A stretch of 64,000 bases of DNA, taken from the NCBI GenBank assembly GCA_009746045.1, contig RPFO01000065.1, positions 7,310,862-7,374,861 of the forward strand, read 5' to 3'. A program made the position numbers and the translations under genes. Under the pieces are notes generated by a model, which saw only the letters and a program-made list of their open reading frames with translations, was not told the origin of the DNA and made no database searches. This document shows positions 9,570 through 21,100 of the stretch, in pieces. This DNA comes from Mesostigma viride. Lineage: Eukaryota; Streptophyta; Mesostigmatophyceae; Mesostigmatales; Mesostigmataceae. How positions within the stretch are numbered: position 1 is the stretch's first letter; every line of letters starts with the position of its first letter.

Positions 9570-11400
9570 TGACGAGCAAACGCCCGACTACGCAACGCAG
9601 CCTGGGGCTGCGATGAGCCAAGAAAATTCGCCTGCAGCTCCGGCTGCAATTCCGCCCGGCCTTCCAGGCAGCGGTGCCACTACCCAAGCATTTGTAGTGC
9701 ACTCGATCGGCTCCTGCTGCGGCCTCGCCCTCAGCATCGCCTGATCCCAAACGCAGCCGCGCCCAGCTAGCACCGGTCGCGCTGGACAGAACCGCGCCAG
9801 TCCGGCCGGAACCCTTCAAAGTCGACGATCACGAATGGCTAGCAACCTGTCCCCAAGCGATGCCCTGCATTGCATCTTCTACGGGGACTACGCCTCGCTT
9901 TACAACCTGTGCCTCCATCTCCACAGCATCGACCGTCTCATCTACCCAGACGGCAAATGGTGCCCCCTCGCCTATGTGACGGAGCACCCCCTACCCCGCC
10001 CCCGCCTTCAGCATCTCATCCTCTGCTCCCTTCTCATGCGCTCTGACGGCGAGATCTGGGCTTCATCCATCTCCGAATCCACACTCCGTTCCATCCTTAC
10101 GGAAGCCTTCCAGCAGCACGTGACCCCCCTTTCTGCCGATGTGGCAGCAATGGGAGGCACGCTGGCTACTGAGCTCCCGGCTCACCTTTCCACCACCGTC
10201 GCCTCCAGCTCCACTGCCATTTCCGCCTCCACTGCCGACATCAAGGCCCAGCTCCTCGACCTCGACAAGCGCCTCCATGCCACCGCCCTCAGTCTGCACG
10301 ACACCGCAGGCCTCACCGCCCAGGCCGGCGGTGAAGGACATCCGGCTGCCCAGCCGGCATCTCCTGGCCCGGCCAGCGATGCTCCTTCCTGACCCAGACC
10401 TGGGCGGACTTGCTTAATCACCACACCACCTCCACCACCTCCACCATCGCGGCACAGCTCAATCAAGCAACAAGCACTCGACCTTCGTGAGGAGGCCGAG
10501 CTTGACAAGCGCAGCCACAATGTCATCGTCGATCAAGCACTTCGACCAGCCGTCAGACGAGACCTCGACGACTCTTCTCACAGCATTTAAGCGCGCGACA
10601 TTCTTGCCCCCATGCAACTCACTGGTGAGTGAGATGTCGGCTGTCCGCCTCCCCCGCGCACAGGGTAAGGCTGGCCCGGTACCCGTGCTCCTCACCTGCG
10701 GACAAGCTGTCGTTCCGCAAGAAGCTCTCGTGGACTAGCTCGCTACACGCTGGACGACGACTTGACCCTGCATATGGCCCAGCAATTAATTAACAACGGC
10801 GACGCGAGCTATGGCCGACCTACCTTCAGTTCCGGCAGAGCGCAGGGGGGAAACCGGTATACTGGAGGGGGGCGCGGTCATCCACGTTGACCACAAGCCA
10901 TGGCAGGCACCTCCTGCCACCCCAGCAACCTCAGCAGTCTAGGGAATATATAACAGTAGTGTAGATTAGTCATGGGCGTAGCCTAGCATGTGGCCTACGC
11001 GCATGTGCGCCCATCATGGCCCGGCCCCATGGATGACGCCTTCAGATTTTAGCCAAGCCATGCCTATAATAATGGGACCCCCATGGATGCCTTGCATTAA
11101 TTAAGCCACGCTCTGCCTATGCAGAGAGTCACTCTCTGTTGAGAAGCCATGCATGCCCTATAGCGCTTGTATAGCCATGATGATCTTCCACCCCATGACA
11201 GGCCTTAATTGAGCTCTGAGACATCATGGTGGTGCCGGTGCCCTTGGTGCACCTATAGAGCAAGTGTCCTTCAGTACATTCCCACCCTTGCAGGAAGTAC
11301 TAACTACTGGCCCAGAATGTATTAAGAGCCATACGCCCCATTCTCTGGGATATGTGCTACATACTACTCCCAACGGAGTTAATTAATTAATTAATTAATC
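9570..11400 (+). pseudogene. Half-LINE, decayed near-full-length copy
   Basis: A start-like ATGACGAGCAAACGCCC lies at 9570. Recognisable ORF1p-like blocks follow: LSPSDALHCIFYGDYASLYN in the frame open at 9835-10392, a coiled-coil block around 10220-10300, IKHFDQPSDETSTTLL near 10530, and a broken C-terminal YWRG block around 10855. At least three frameshifts separate these pieces. The 3' UTR (10985-11400) ends in (AATT)n, as in the other copies. It is a dead element. Confidence 0.65.
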
Positions 11401-11949
11401 AAACTCGTGCTCCCGTTGGGGAGTCACGGAGCACCGAAGTGCTTTTAATCCCTGTACGTGTGTGCACAACAGGAGAAAGGGCAGAGACCCCCAGTCTCCT
11501 TCATGCCAAAGGCATGCTACAGCTGCATTCAGGCACTTTAGCTAAACGGACACGCTAACGATCGATCCGGCAATCTGTGGGTGCAATAAGACCCATGGGT
11601 GCAATAAGACCCAACGGAGTTATGTTCCTAATTAATTAATTACTGCCACATGCAGCAGCAATCGGACGATCCGGCAAATTCTGTGGGTGCATGCAATAAG
11701 CCCGCGCGTGACCCGCGTGAATAGTGAGACCCGCGTGAGCATATCATGGCCAGCTAGGAACGTGGGCAAGCAAGCCGAGCATAGCCAGGGCGTAGCATGC
11801 ATGGCTGGCTGTACTACTACTAATGCTAAGCTAGGCTATAAGGCTATGGCTGGCTGTGTACCGTGCGTTAGCGGTGCACGTGACTAGTTATGGTGGCAAG
11901 GCTAGGCATGGCTGCCATGGCGGCGGTGACTGCCGATGATTACAAGGGC

Positions 11950-12779
11950 TAATCTAGCCCGCAGGGGGCGTGACTCCACATCTTGTGGTTGATCAGTCAG
12001 GTCCCCGCCCCGCCAGTACACCTTGGGCTTCTGGGGATCCTGCTTGTCAGCGGAGGTATTCAGGCCATGACAGGCCGGGGCGCGTCGCTGCTGCTGCTGA
12101 GCCGGGGGGTCAGGTCGTCGTCCATCGTCCAGGTATGGTCCTGCAACCTCTTGCGACGTACGAGAAATGAACCGCTGCTTGTCCTCAGGGGAGGGGAAGT
12201 TGAGCAGGACTGGTGGGGGAGCCGCCTTGTCCCGTGAGTGGCCGGGGAGGGCGGTGGCACCCATGCACGCAGTTCTACTGACATCATCACCTACCAGGCC
12301 CAAGCTGGTCCTTGAGATCGTTGGCACAAGAGTGGTTGCCGTCTCCCCTGGCTCAGTCTGGGGGAAACGATGCAGCATGCACTCGGCACTCGCGGTGCAT
12401 GAGCGCGGTCGGTGGCCTCCCGTTGTTTTGCCCGGCAGCCGAGGTCTTCCAGCAGTCTTGGAGTTTCGTGGCGATGGCCGGCGTCAGTGCATGGTCGAGG
12501 CGGTCGCTGACCGCAGCAGGTCGGCCGCCTATTATAGGAGTGCGGCGAGAGGCTACCATCTGCCGCGGCCGCCAGGGTCCGGGCTGGGTTGCGATGGTGG
12601 CCGTCTGCACTGCAATATCGCCGGGACCTGCGCGCGACTAGGGCGTCGGTTAATTTGGGCGGTGATGGCTTCGAGCTTCTGGCGGAAGAGCACTTAGAGC
12701 AGGCCGCACTTGCCCTCCATGCACCTGCATGATTTAGGCGGGAGACGAGTGCAGCATGCGCCTCCTTGTCCCCATGCAT
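11950..12779 (-). pseudogene. Half-LINE ORF1p-like remnant, minus strand (left arm of palindrome 2)
   Basis: Read on minus, this contains the HAALVSRLNHA coiled-coil start, then frameshifted equivalents of the 14.1-14.7 kb copy, ending in a WTMDDDLT / YWRGGDLTDQPQDV block at 12110-11970. Several frameshifts and an internal stop make it a pseudogene. Confidence 0.6.
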
Positions 12780-12839
12780 GGCTCTTGAGCACTGGTATTA
12801 AGGGCCAGACGCAGGGGGTGATCCGCCTTGGAACCCTGC

Positions 12840-13075
12840 TCGCGGGGTAAGGCTGCATGGCTCCCCAGTGCTCCTCACCTTTGACACCATGGCGGATAAG
12901 ATGGAGTTCCTCAAGCGTCGCAAGCGGCTTCAATGGGGGGAACTCCTACATGCATGAGCTGGACGACGACCTGACCTTGACCGGCAGCAACAACGGCGCG
13001 ACGGGAGCTATAGATGCATGGCCGACCTACCTCCAGCTCCGGCAGACGGCAGGGCAAAAGCCGGTATAGTACTGG
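12840..13075 (+). pseudogene. Half-LINE ORF1p C-terminal fragment
   Basis: It encodes a frameshifted VLLTF(D)TMADKMEFLK(R)RK ... LDDDLT ... TYLQLRQTAG segment, homologous to the 4946-5197 fragment. It lies in the unpaired centre of palindrome 2. Confidence 0.55.
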
Positions 13076-13184
13076 ATATGCACTGGTTCGTCGGGCCCCC
13101 TTTGCCTGGCTCATAGACAATATTCTTATATAACTGATGTTTAGGCGGGTCAGCCGGGTTCGCGGCCAGCATGCCTAGCAAAGC

Positions 13185-14716
13185 GTGCACGTGCCTGGCG
13201 CTTCTAACATAATTCACTACAATAATGAAGGTACGGTGATGCATGACGCAACCTTGCCAGACACCGCGGGCGGCGTCTGCAGTGGACATGCATGGAGGCC
13301 GGAGGGGGTTTATGCCTTGTTGCCAAAAGCAAAACGGGCCTTTGGAAAAGGAGCTTGCCGGCTCCCAGCCCAACCCACTCGCCATCGTCCTGGCCCAGCC
13401 TTCTGGGCTCGCCAATCCGATCCATCGCCAGCATACCCATCGCCAAGCGCTTCGCCTGAACCCAAGAAACCATGCCACGACCACAAATGGCGACAGTGGC
13501 TATACCCGATTACGACCGGCTTTTCTTTTACGCACTGGCTGCAGCTTACCACAGCAGAATGCGCCGAAATAGTGCGTTACTTAGCACAGGAACGCAAGCT
13601 CCATGGGTGCACATGGCCAATCCCCGCGACGAGAACCTGGAGAGGTTCTTTAATAGGGGAGACCACCGCCTCGCTATCCTGTGCAGCTTCTTCCAGCTAC
13701 CCCTGGACAAAATCGCCGCCAAACATCCGCGCCCCAGCCCAGCCTGCGCAGCCGACAGCCACATCGGCTTCCTCCCTCTGCAAGGATGACATCCGAGCAG
13801 TGCTGGAGGAGCACGTGACCTGGCCGTTGGCCGAGAAGCTGACCTCGCTGAACACGACACTCAACACGGTGGATCGAGGCCCGGGTCTCCAATGTGGAAA
13901 CCAAGGTCGTCCACCAGCTCCAACCCCAGTTTACGCGGCGTTGCACACCGCGGCACAGGCATCCATGAGACGCACGCTGCACTTGTCTCTCGCCTCAACC
14001 AGGTGGAGGGCAAGTGCGGCGTGCTCATGAAGAAGCTTGAAGCCATCACCGCCCACACCGAGGCCCTTGCCTCACGGCAGGTCCCAAAGATAGCGGAGCA
14101 GACGGCCACCATATCGCATCCCAGCCACCCCGGCTGGATGCTGGTGACCTCCCGCCCCTCTCCTCAGTATGCGGACCTGCTGCGGACAGCGACCGCCTCC
14201 ACCACCGACGCCATCGCTACAAAGCTCCAGGAGCTGGAATCAGACCTCCGCCAGGCTCAACAACGGGAGGCCATGCAGTGACCGCGCCCGCCGCGACTGC
14301 CGGGTGCATGGTGCTGCGTCGCTTCCCCCAGAAGCCAGGTGAGACGTCAACCTCCCTTGCCGACGAGCTTAAGGACCAGCTCCTTACCCTCGATCATGGG
14401 CCTGGTAGGTGAGGTAGAACTGCGTGGGTGCCACGTACCGCCTTCCCCACTCACGGGACAAGGCGGCTCCCCCACCAGTCCTGCTCACCTTCCCGGCGTG
14501 AGGACAAGCAGCGGTTTCTCTCTCGTCGCAATTAAGCGGTTGCACGACCTCACCTGGACGCTGGATGACGACCTGACCCCCGCTCAGCAGCAGCAGCGAC
14601 GTGACCTGTGGCCTGAATACCTCCGCCACAAGCAGGACCCCCAGAAGCCCAAGTTGTACTGGAGGGGCGGGGACCTGATGATCAACCACAAGATGTGGAC
14701 GCCCCCAGCGGGCTAG
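13185..14716 (+). pseudogene. Half-LINE ORF1p-like copy, second subfamily (right arm of palindrome 2)
   Basis: Three overlapping frames carry the pieces. A Pro/Ala-rich N-terminus with PSPSASPEPKK lies near 13440. A globular block (ENLERFFNRGDHRLAILCSF) lies around 13630-13700. A coiled coil (THAALVSRLNQVEGKCGVLM ... ATKLQELESDLRQAQQ) lies at 13950-14281. The C-terminus (LTWTLDDDLTPAQQQQRRDL ... LYWRGGDLMINHK) ends at 14716. It is diverged from the 7-9 kb subfamily but shares the C-terminal LDDDLT and YWRG blocks. Frameshifts make it non-functional as written. Confidence 0.62.
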
Positions 14717-15130
14717 TGTAGCCCTAGCTTGGCTTAATTGGTAGTCACTGCCGCCATGGCAGCTATGCTTAGAATGTTTGCCTAGTTGTGCCACCTTACC
14801 TAGTCACGTGCACCGCTAACGCACGGTACACAACTGGCAGCCATAGCCCTAGCTTAGTCCTTGTACAGCCATGCTACGTCCTGGCTTCGATCAGATTACT
14901 TGCCCACGCTCCTTAATTATGATATGCTCACATGAGTCTTATTGCACCCACAGACTGCCGGATCGTTAGCATGTCCGTTTAGCTAGCGTGCCCGCATGCA
15001 GCTGTGGCATGCCTTTGGCATGAAGGAGACTGCATGGGGGTCTCTGCCCTTTCTCCTGTTGTGCACACACGTACAGGGATTAAAAGCACTTCGGTGCTCC
15101 GCGTGACTCCCCAACGGGAGCACATGTATG

Positions 15131-17788
15131 GGGGACGTGCGCCCGCCGAATTTTTTGGCGCCAAAAATATTCGCGGTATGGCCGTGAAGTTAAAAGTGGG
15201 TGCACGGTGCGCGCACCCCTTGCGGAAGTGGCCATGGCGACTGCGTTTAGGCGAAACTAGCCATGTAGGGCTAGAGAAATGCAAAAAAAATGCTCGAATG
15301 TTGGAGACGATGATTTAATGATGTTGGGGTGTGGCGGCAAGTTGCTGGTTTACAATATCGCTGCTTTCTTTTACTGCCATCGGCATGGGGGGTAATCTGC
15401 ATTTTTTGGTCGCGCGGAATAAAATAGAATTCGTGATAGCGGCAGTGAATTCGCAGTTTTGGGGGGCTTTTTGACCGTAAACGATGCATTAATATCGGTA
15501 GCATTGAATTCCAAACCAAACTGGTGCTTTTTGCTACATTTTCGGCTATTCTCGGTAAGTAATTCTTCAGGCCTGCGCAGTGCATGTCGGAACCTTCCAT
15601 GGAAGAACGGCCGTTGTTGCGCGCCTGGGCGAGGGATCTGCGAGGGACAGGTATAGATTTGTCGCGAATGTTATGTGCTATCAGTTCTTTCTTCTATGAG
15701 CTCATCGTTCGAAGTTTTTTTCGTTCTTTTTGGGCAGTTTCCGCCAGCTAGCTCGCCGTTGCTTGCCGTGGTGTTGTCGAATACCTGGTAGATTTAGATT
15801 GTTTTCGCTGACGTCGTGGTCAGGGCCGCTTCAGTCGAAGCCTATATCTTCTCGGGAAGGTTTAAGGCATTTCATAAAACGTGTTCTGGCAAGGATGTTG
15901 TGCGTATGGACGCTTCTTGTTGTGTGAGAGTGACGCACCCTCTCTTCGCAGCGGCATCACAGCGCTCATGCGCTGGAGGGCCGCCAATGGTTTCTTTCCA
16001 TTTTATCGTGCAGGGGAGGAAGTGTTTTATTGACGATCATGTTGGAGATATTGCATTTGTGTGACTGCATGTAGATAGCTACCACCATTGGTTTATTTGA
16101 GCTTTCCCTTGATATCATCATGTGAAAAGACTGCAATGTGCTGAGCCAACCATGGTTGACTGCATGCAAGCTTTGTATGCCATGATCTCCTTGGTTCCTT
16201 GCCCTCCATAGTTCCAGTTTGTTGCCCATCTCAGGTAGGGCAGTTCAGGAGTTGTTGCTGTGTTGATTAGCTTGGTTGGCATCAACCTTACACTCTAACC
16301 TGGGAGAAACATAGAAAATGCTGGTAAGGCATTTTAGTGCCATCATCATTATTGCTATTCACATGCTTATTAGTCTGGCCATGCTCGAGGGACGGTTAAG
16401 GGGTATGAGGTGTGTGGCCAACCCTGTGTACTTCATAACATATTCAGCATGGATTTGATGCATGTTGGATGGCATGTAAAGTGTAATTGTGTTTATACTT
16501 GGTTACTGAGTGTCCTTAGCGCCTGTCCGGTGGTCGTCTAGGAAACTCATCAGTGCGTGTCACAGTGACCCCCAACCTTGAGCATGTGTCGTCATCAGTG
16601 TGTAATAGTTATTTATATGTGCTTTTGGTCATAGATTTGCCGAGTTCTAATCATGAAGTTTACAAGGTAACCTTGGGTAGAGTATAGTGTATGCTCTCTT
16701 GGCATGTATGCCTAGCGATCGTGTTGCTATGCTTGCGTTTGCAAGGTTGGCCATGCCGAGGGCAGGTAAGGGCAGATGCGGTGCCTAGCCGTTTGCTTAT
16801 GGGTGTAGACACCTCCCCCGCTGCCCTTGCACAGCTGGATGAGCTGAGGAAAAAGAGGGAGTGCCAGCAGGTGGTCAAGAAGACGCTAGAGTACAAGGCT
16901 GAGGCAGCCCGGGCGTGGCATGTGAAGCGTGGCCATCGCTGGGATGAGGGCAAGGTAGATGCCCAGAGGGGCCAGGTCACCTACAGCAAGGGGGTGCACT
17001 ATGGGGGTGTGGGGGCTGCTACTGGGGGGGCGGGGGCGGGCAGCAATGAGGATGATGATGACACTGCACACATCCCTTGCTTGCGCTGCTCTAAGACCGA
17101 TGCATCTGATGATGACCCTTTCTTGCTGTGCAGCACACCCGGGTGCGATGGGGGGCTCCACCTGAGCTGCACGGTCCCTCTCCTGCCCAGCGTACCTGAT
17201 GGGGACTGGTTCTGCCCAGTTTGCTGTGGGGAAGACTGTGATGATGGCAGTGATAGTGACAGTGACTAGTATAATGGACGCCCAGGTGGCATGCTGCCAA
17301 AGAGCATAACTTCCACACCGCTTGTCCAAATGCAGCCAGATTTTGCCAGCGTGTGTGTCGATGACTAATGGAATTTTGAATATCATGTTTGGCCCATTTC
17401 ACATGTGTTTGGTATTTTATTATTTTTGGCATGTGTGAAAAACAGCGTTTTTGTACTTGCAAGAGCATAAAAATTCTAAAGCATGTCAGATATGGGTTGT
17501 GAGTGGCTCTAATTTTTGGCCACCCACGACCTGCTTGGGCAATATCATGCCTGGCCTGAATTGATGTGTGCATTGGCTGGGGCATACTGTGCCCTAATTA
17601 GCGTCTTTTTCTATTTTTAGCGCGATACCGGCGCGTGGTTGGGGGTAGAACCATCAATGAATGCATGGATAACTCACTAAACATGTTATTTAGGGCCCCT
17701 AATCATGGCTGGGCATAATTCAATTGAATTCATATTGAAACAAGTGTATTCCAGTTTTGGGGGGTTTTGGTGGCACACCTCCCCTTAA
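15131..17788 (+). mobile_element. TTAA-family DNA transposon, copy 2, with a PHD-finger ORF
   Basis: The left end starts at GGGGACGTGCG (15131), but the outer TTAA has decayed to TATG. It is followed by the family's GGCGCCAAAAAT and GTGCACGGTGCGCGCACCCC blocks. The right end has the TTTTTCTATTTTTAGC motif (about 17604) and ends CTCCCC-TTAA at 17779-17788. The interior 15.25-16.4 kb matches, in reverse, the relics at 33.4-39.1 and 48.4-49.3 kb. It abuts the end of palindrome 2. Confidence 0.65.
16691..17269 (+). CDS. PHD-finger protein carried by the TTAA-family element
   Basis: Probably a chromatin- or histone-reading accessory protein of the transposon, or the 3' exon of a larger element protein. 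As an uninterrupted ORF it has 192 residues. The part from about residue 25 looks most protein-like (basic helix QLDELRKKRECQQVVKKTLE, then AWHVKRGHRWDEGK). It ends with a canonical C4HC3 PHD finger: CLRC, LLCSTPGC, LHLSC and WFCPVCC, with the tryptophan two residues before the seventh ligand. An acidic DDGSDSDSD tail closes it. A 5' exon upstream of about 16760 is likely (an intron-like cag/gtaagg context is present). The ORF is missing from the copy at 34.1-38.8 kb. Confidence 0.62.
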   Translation: MLSWHVCLAIVLLCLRLQGWPCRGQVRADAVPSRLLMGVDTSPAALAQLDELRKKRECQQVVKKTLEYKAEAARAWHVKRGHRWDEGKVDAQRGQVTYSKGVHYGGVGAATGGAGAGSNEDDDDTAHIPCLRCSKTDASDDDPFLLCSTPGCDGGLHLSCTVPLLPSVPDGDWFCPVCCGEDCDDGSDSDSD

Positions 17789-17829
17789 TTAATTAATTAA
17801 TGCCTTGTTGCATGATCGAGTGCGCACCG

Positions 17830-18172
17830 AGATGGTCGACCCCCCGATCATATACAAATAATGATCAGGGGGGCGGGGACGCGAGCGCGAGCAAGGACAG
17901 CCCATAGAGCGGCCCAGCGGACCGAATAAAAAATTTTGATGAAGTCGACGAAGATCAGGATGGTGGGAAACTCACCAGGCTGTACGGGAGCGTGATCTCC
18001 TCGAAGAGGCGCCGCGCGACAAAGATGGCCATGACTGTGTTGCGCCCAGGCCGGAAGCCCAGTTGGCTGTCCCCTATAGGTGACGGTCCAAAGTGCTCAG
18101 AACGAAGGCGGTTGAGGATCATGCGAATAAACAGTTTAAGCACGGCGATCGACTGGATGCAAACGCCTCGAG
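17830..18172 (-). pseudogene. LINE reverse transcriptase fragment
   Basis: On minus, 18171-17970 encodes KLFIRMILNRLRS, GDSQLGFRPGRNT and IFVARRLFEE. These are the RT block 1-2 residues typical of non-LTR elements (a PISL/YK block would precede). After a one-base frameshift, 17965-17840 continues as TILIFVDFIKIFYSVRWAAL, the equivalent of the FVDF-KAFDSV catalytic motif A with the second catalytic region altered. The upstream half of the gene is replaced by the tetranucleotide array that starts at 18172. Confidence 0.7.
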
Positions 18173-21100
18173 AGTGAGTGAGTGAGTGAGTGAGTGAGTG
18201 AGTGAGTGAGTGAGTGAGTGAGTGAGTGAGTGAGTGAGTGAGTGAGTGAGTGAGTGAGTGAGTGAGTGAGTGAGTGAGTGAGTGAGTGAGTGAGTGAGTG
18301 AGTGAGTGAGTGAGTGAGTGAGTGAGTGAGTGAGTGAGTGAGTGAGTGAGTGAGTGAGTGAGTGAGTGAGTGAGTGAGTGAGTGAGTGAGTGAGTGAGTG
18401 AGTGAGTGAGTGAGTGAGTGAGTGAGTGAGTGAGTGAGTGAGTGAGTGAGTGAGTGAGTGAGTGAGTGAGTGAGTGAGTGAGTGAGTGAGTGAGTGAGTG
18501 AGTGAGTGAGTGAGTGAGTGAGTGAGTGAGTGAGTGAGTGAGTGAGTGAGTGAGTGAGTGAGTGAGTGAGTGAGTGAGTGAGTGAGTGAGTGAGTGAGTG
18601 AGTGAGTGAGTGAGTGAGTGAGTGAGTGAGTGAGTGAGTGAGTGAGTGAGTGAGTGAGTGAGTGAGTGAGTGAGTGAGTGAGTGAGTGAGTGAGTGAGTG
18701 AGTGAGTGAGTGAGTGAGTGAGTGAGTGAGTGAGTGAGTGAGTGAGTGAGTGAGTGAGTGAGTGAGTGAGTGAGTGAGTGAGTGAGTGAGTGAGTGAGTG
18801 AGTGAGTGAGTGAGTGAGTGAGTGAGTGAGTGAGTGAGTGAGTGAGTGAGTGAGTGAGTGAGTGAGTGAGTGAGTGAGTGAGTGAGTGAGTGAGTGAGTG
18901 AGTGAGTGAGTGAGTGAGTGAGTGAGTGAGTGAGTGAGTGAGTGAGTGAGTGAGTGAGTGAGTGAGTGAGTGAGTGAGTGAGTGAGTGAGTGAGTGAGTG
19001 AGTGAGTGAGTGAGTGAGTGAGTGAGTGAGTGAGTGAGTGAGTGAGTGAGTGAGTGAGTGAGTGAGTGAGTGAGTGAGTGAGTGAGTGAGTGAGTGAGTG
19101 AGTGAGTGAGTGAGTGAGTGAGTGAGTGAGTGAGTGAGTGAGTGAGTGAGTGAGTGAGTGAGTGAGTGAGTGAGTGAGTGAGTGAGTGAGTGAGTGAGTG
19201 AGTGAGTGAGTGAGTGAGTGAGTGAGTGAGTGAGTGAGTGAGTGAGTGAGTGAGTGAGTGAGTGAGTGAGTGAGTGAGTGAGTGAGTGAGTGAGTGAGTG
19301 AGTGAGTGAGTGAGTGAGTGAGTGAGTGAGTGAGTGAGTGAGTGAGTGAGTGAGTGAGTGAGTGAGTGAGTGAGTGAGTGAGTGAGTGAGTGAGTGAGTG
19401 AGTGAGTGAGTGAGTGAGTGAGTGAGTGAGTGAGTGAGTGAGTGAGTGAGTGAGTGAGTGAGTGAGTGAGTGAGTGAGTGAGTGAGTGAGTGAGTGAGTG
19501 AGTGAGTGAGTGAGTGAGTGAGTGAGTGAGTGAGTGAGTGAGTGAGTGAGTGAGTGAGTGAGTGAGTGAGTGAGTGAGTGAGTGAGTGAGTGAGTGAGTG
19601 AGTGAGTGAGTGAGTGAGTGAGTGAGTGAGTGAGTGAGTGAGTGAGTGAGTGAGTGAGTGAGTGAGTGAGTGAGTGAGTGAGTGAGTGAGTGAGTGAGTG
19701 AGTGAGTGAGTGAGTGAGTGAGTGAGTGAGTGAGTGAGTGAGTGAGTGAGTGAGTGAGTGAGTGAGTGAGTGAGTGAGTGAGTGAGTGAGTGAGTGAGTG
19801 AGTGAGTGAGTGAGTGAGTGAGTGAGTGAGTGAGTGAGTGAGTGAGTGAGTGAGTGAGTGAGTGAGTGAGTGAGTGAGTGAGTGAGTGAGTGAGTGAGTG
19901 AGTGAGTGAGTGAGTGAGTGAGTGAGTGAGTGAGTGAGTGAGTGAGTGAGTGAGTGAGTGAGTGAGTGAGTGAGTGAGTGAGTGAGTGAGTGAGTGAGTG
20001 AGTGAGTGAGTGAGTGAGTGAGTGAGTGAGTGAGTGAGTGAGTGAGTGAGTGAGTGAGTGAGTGAGTGAGTGAGTGAGTGAGTGAGTGAGTGAGTGAGTG
20101 AGTGAGTGAGTGAGTGAGTGAGTGAGTGAGTGAGTGAGTGAGTGAGTGAGTGAGTGAGTGAGTGAGTGAGTGAGTGAGTGAGTGAGTGAGTGAGTGAGTG
20201 AGTGAGTGAGTGAGTGAGTGAGTGAGTGAGTGAGTGAGTGAGTGAGTGAGTGAGTGAGTGAGTGAGTGAGTGAGTGAGTGAGTGAGTGAGTGAGTGAGTG
20301 AGTGAGTGAGTGAGTGAGTGAGTGAGTGAGTGAGTGAGTGAGTGAGTGAGTGAGTGAGTGAGTGAGTGAGTGAGTGAGTGAGTGAGTGAGTGAGTGAGTG
20401 AGTGAGTGAGTGAGTGAGTGAGTGAGTGAGTGAGTGAGTGAGTGAGTGAGTGAGTGAGTGAGTGAGTGAGTGAGTGAGTGAGTGAGTGAGTGAGTGAGTG
20501 AGTGAGTGAGTGAGTGAGTGAGTGAGTGAGTGAGTGAGTGAGTGAGTGAGTGAGTGAGTGAGTGAGTGAGTGAGTGAGTGAGTGAGTGAGTGAGTGAGTG
20601 AGTGAGTGAGTGAGTGAGTGAGTGAGTGAGTGAGTGAGTGAGTGAGTGAGTGAGTGAGTGAGTGAGTGAGTGAGTGAGTGAGTGAGTGAGTGAGTGAGTG
20701 AGTGAGTGAGTGAGTGAGTGAGTGAGTGAGTGAGTGAGTGAGTGAGTGAGTGAGTGAGTGAGTGAGTGAGTGAGTGAGTGAGTGAGTGAGTGAGTGAGTG
20801 AGTGAGTGAGTGAGTGAGTGAGTGAGTGAGTGAGTGAGTGAGTGAGTGAGTGAGTGAGTGAGTGAGTGAGTGAGTGAGTGAGTGAGTGAGTGAGTGAGTG
20901 AGTGAGTGAGTGAGTGAGTGAGTGAGTGAGTGAGTGAGTGAGTGAGTGAGTGAGTGAGTGAGTGAGTGAGTGAGTGAGTGAGTGAGTGAGTGAGTGAGTG
21001 AGTGAGTGAGTGAGTGAGTGGGTGAGTGGGTGGGTGGGTGGGTGCATGGGTGGGTGGGTGGGTGGGTGGGTGGGTGGGTGGGTGGGTGGGTGGGTGGGTG

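Larger units (their letters stand above)
11407..15122. repeat. Long imperfect palindrome 2 with half-LINE arms (3.7 kb)
   Basis: The outer ~115 bp are inverted repeats (GTGCTCCCGTTGGGGAGTCA at about 11407, its reverse complement ending at 15122). Pairing continues inward: the ccgtgcgttagcggtgcacg block near 11859 pairs with one near 14803, and the ORF1p C-terminal segments at about 11955-12230 and 14480-14716 pair. A coiled-coil segment (AHAALVSRLNH near 12760 on minus; THAALVSRLNQ near 13975 on plus) also pairs. The centre (about 12780-13950) is unpaired. Confidence 0.68.
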
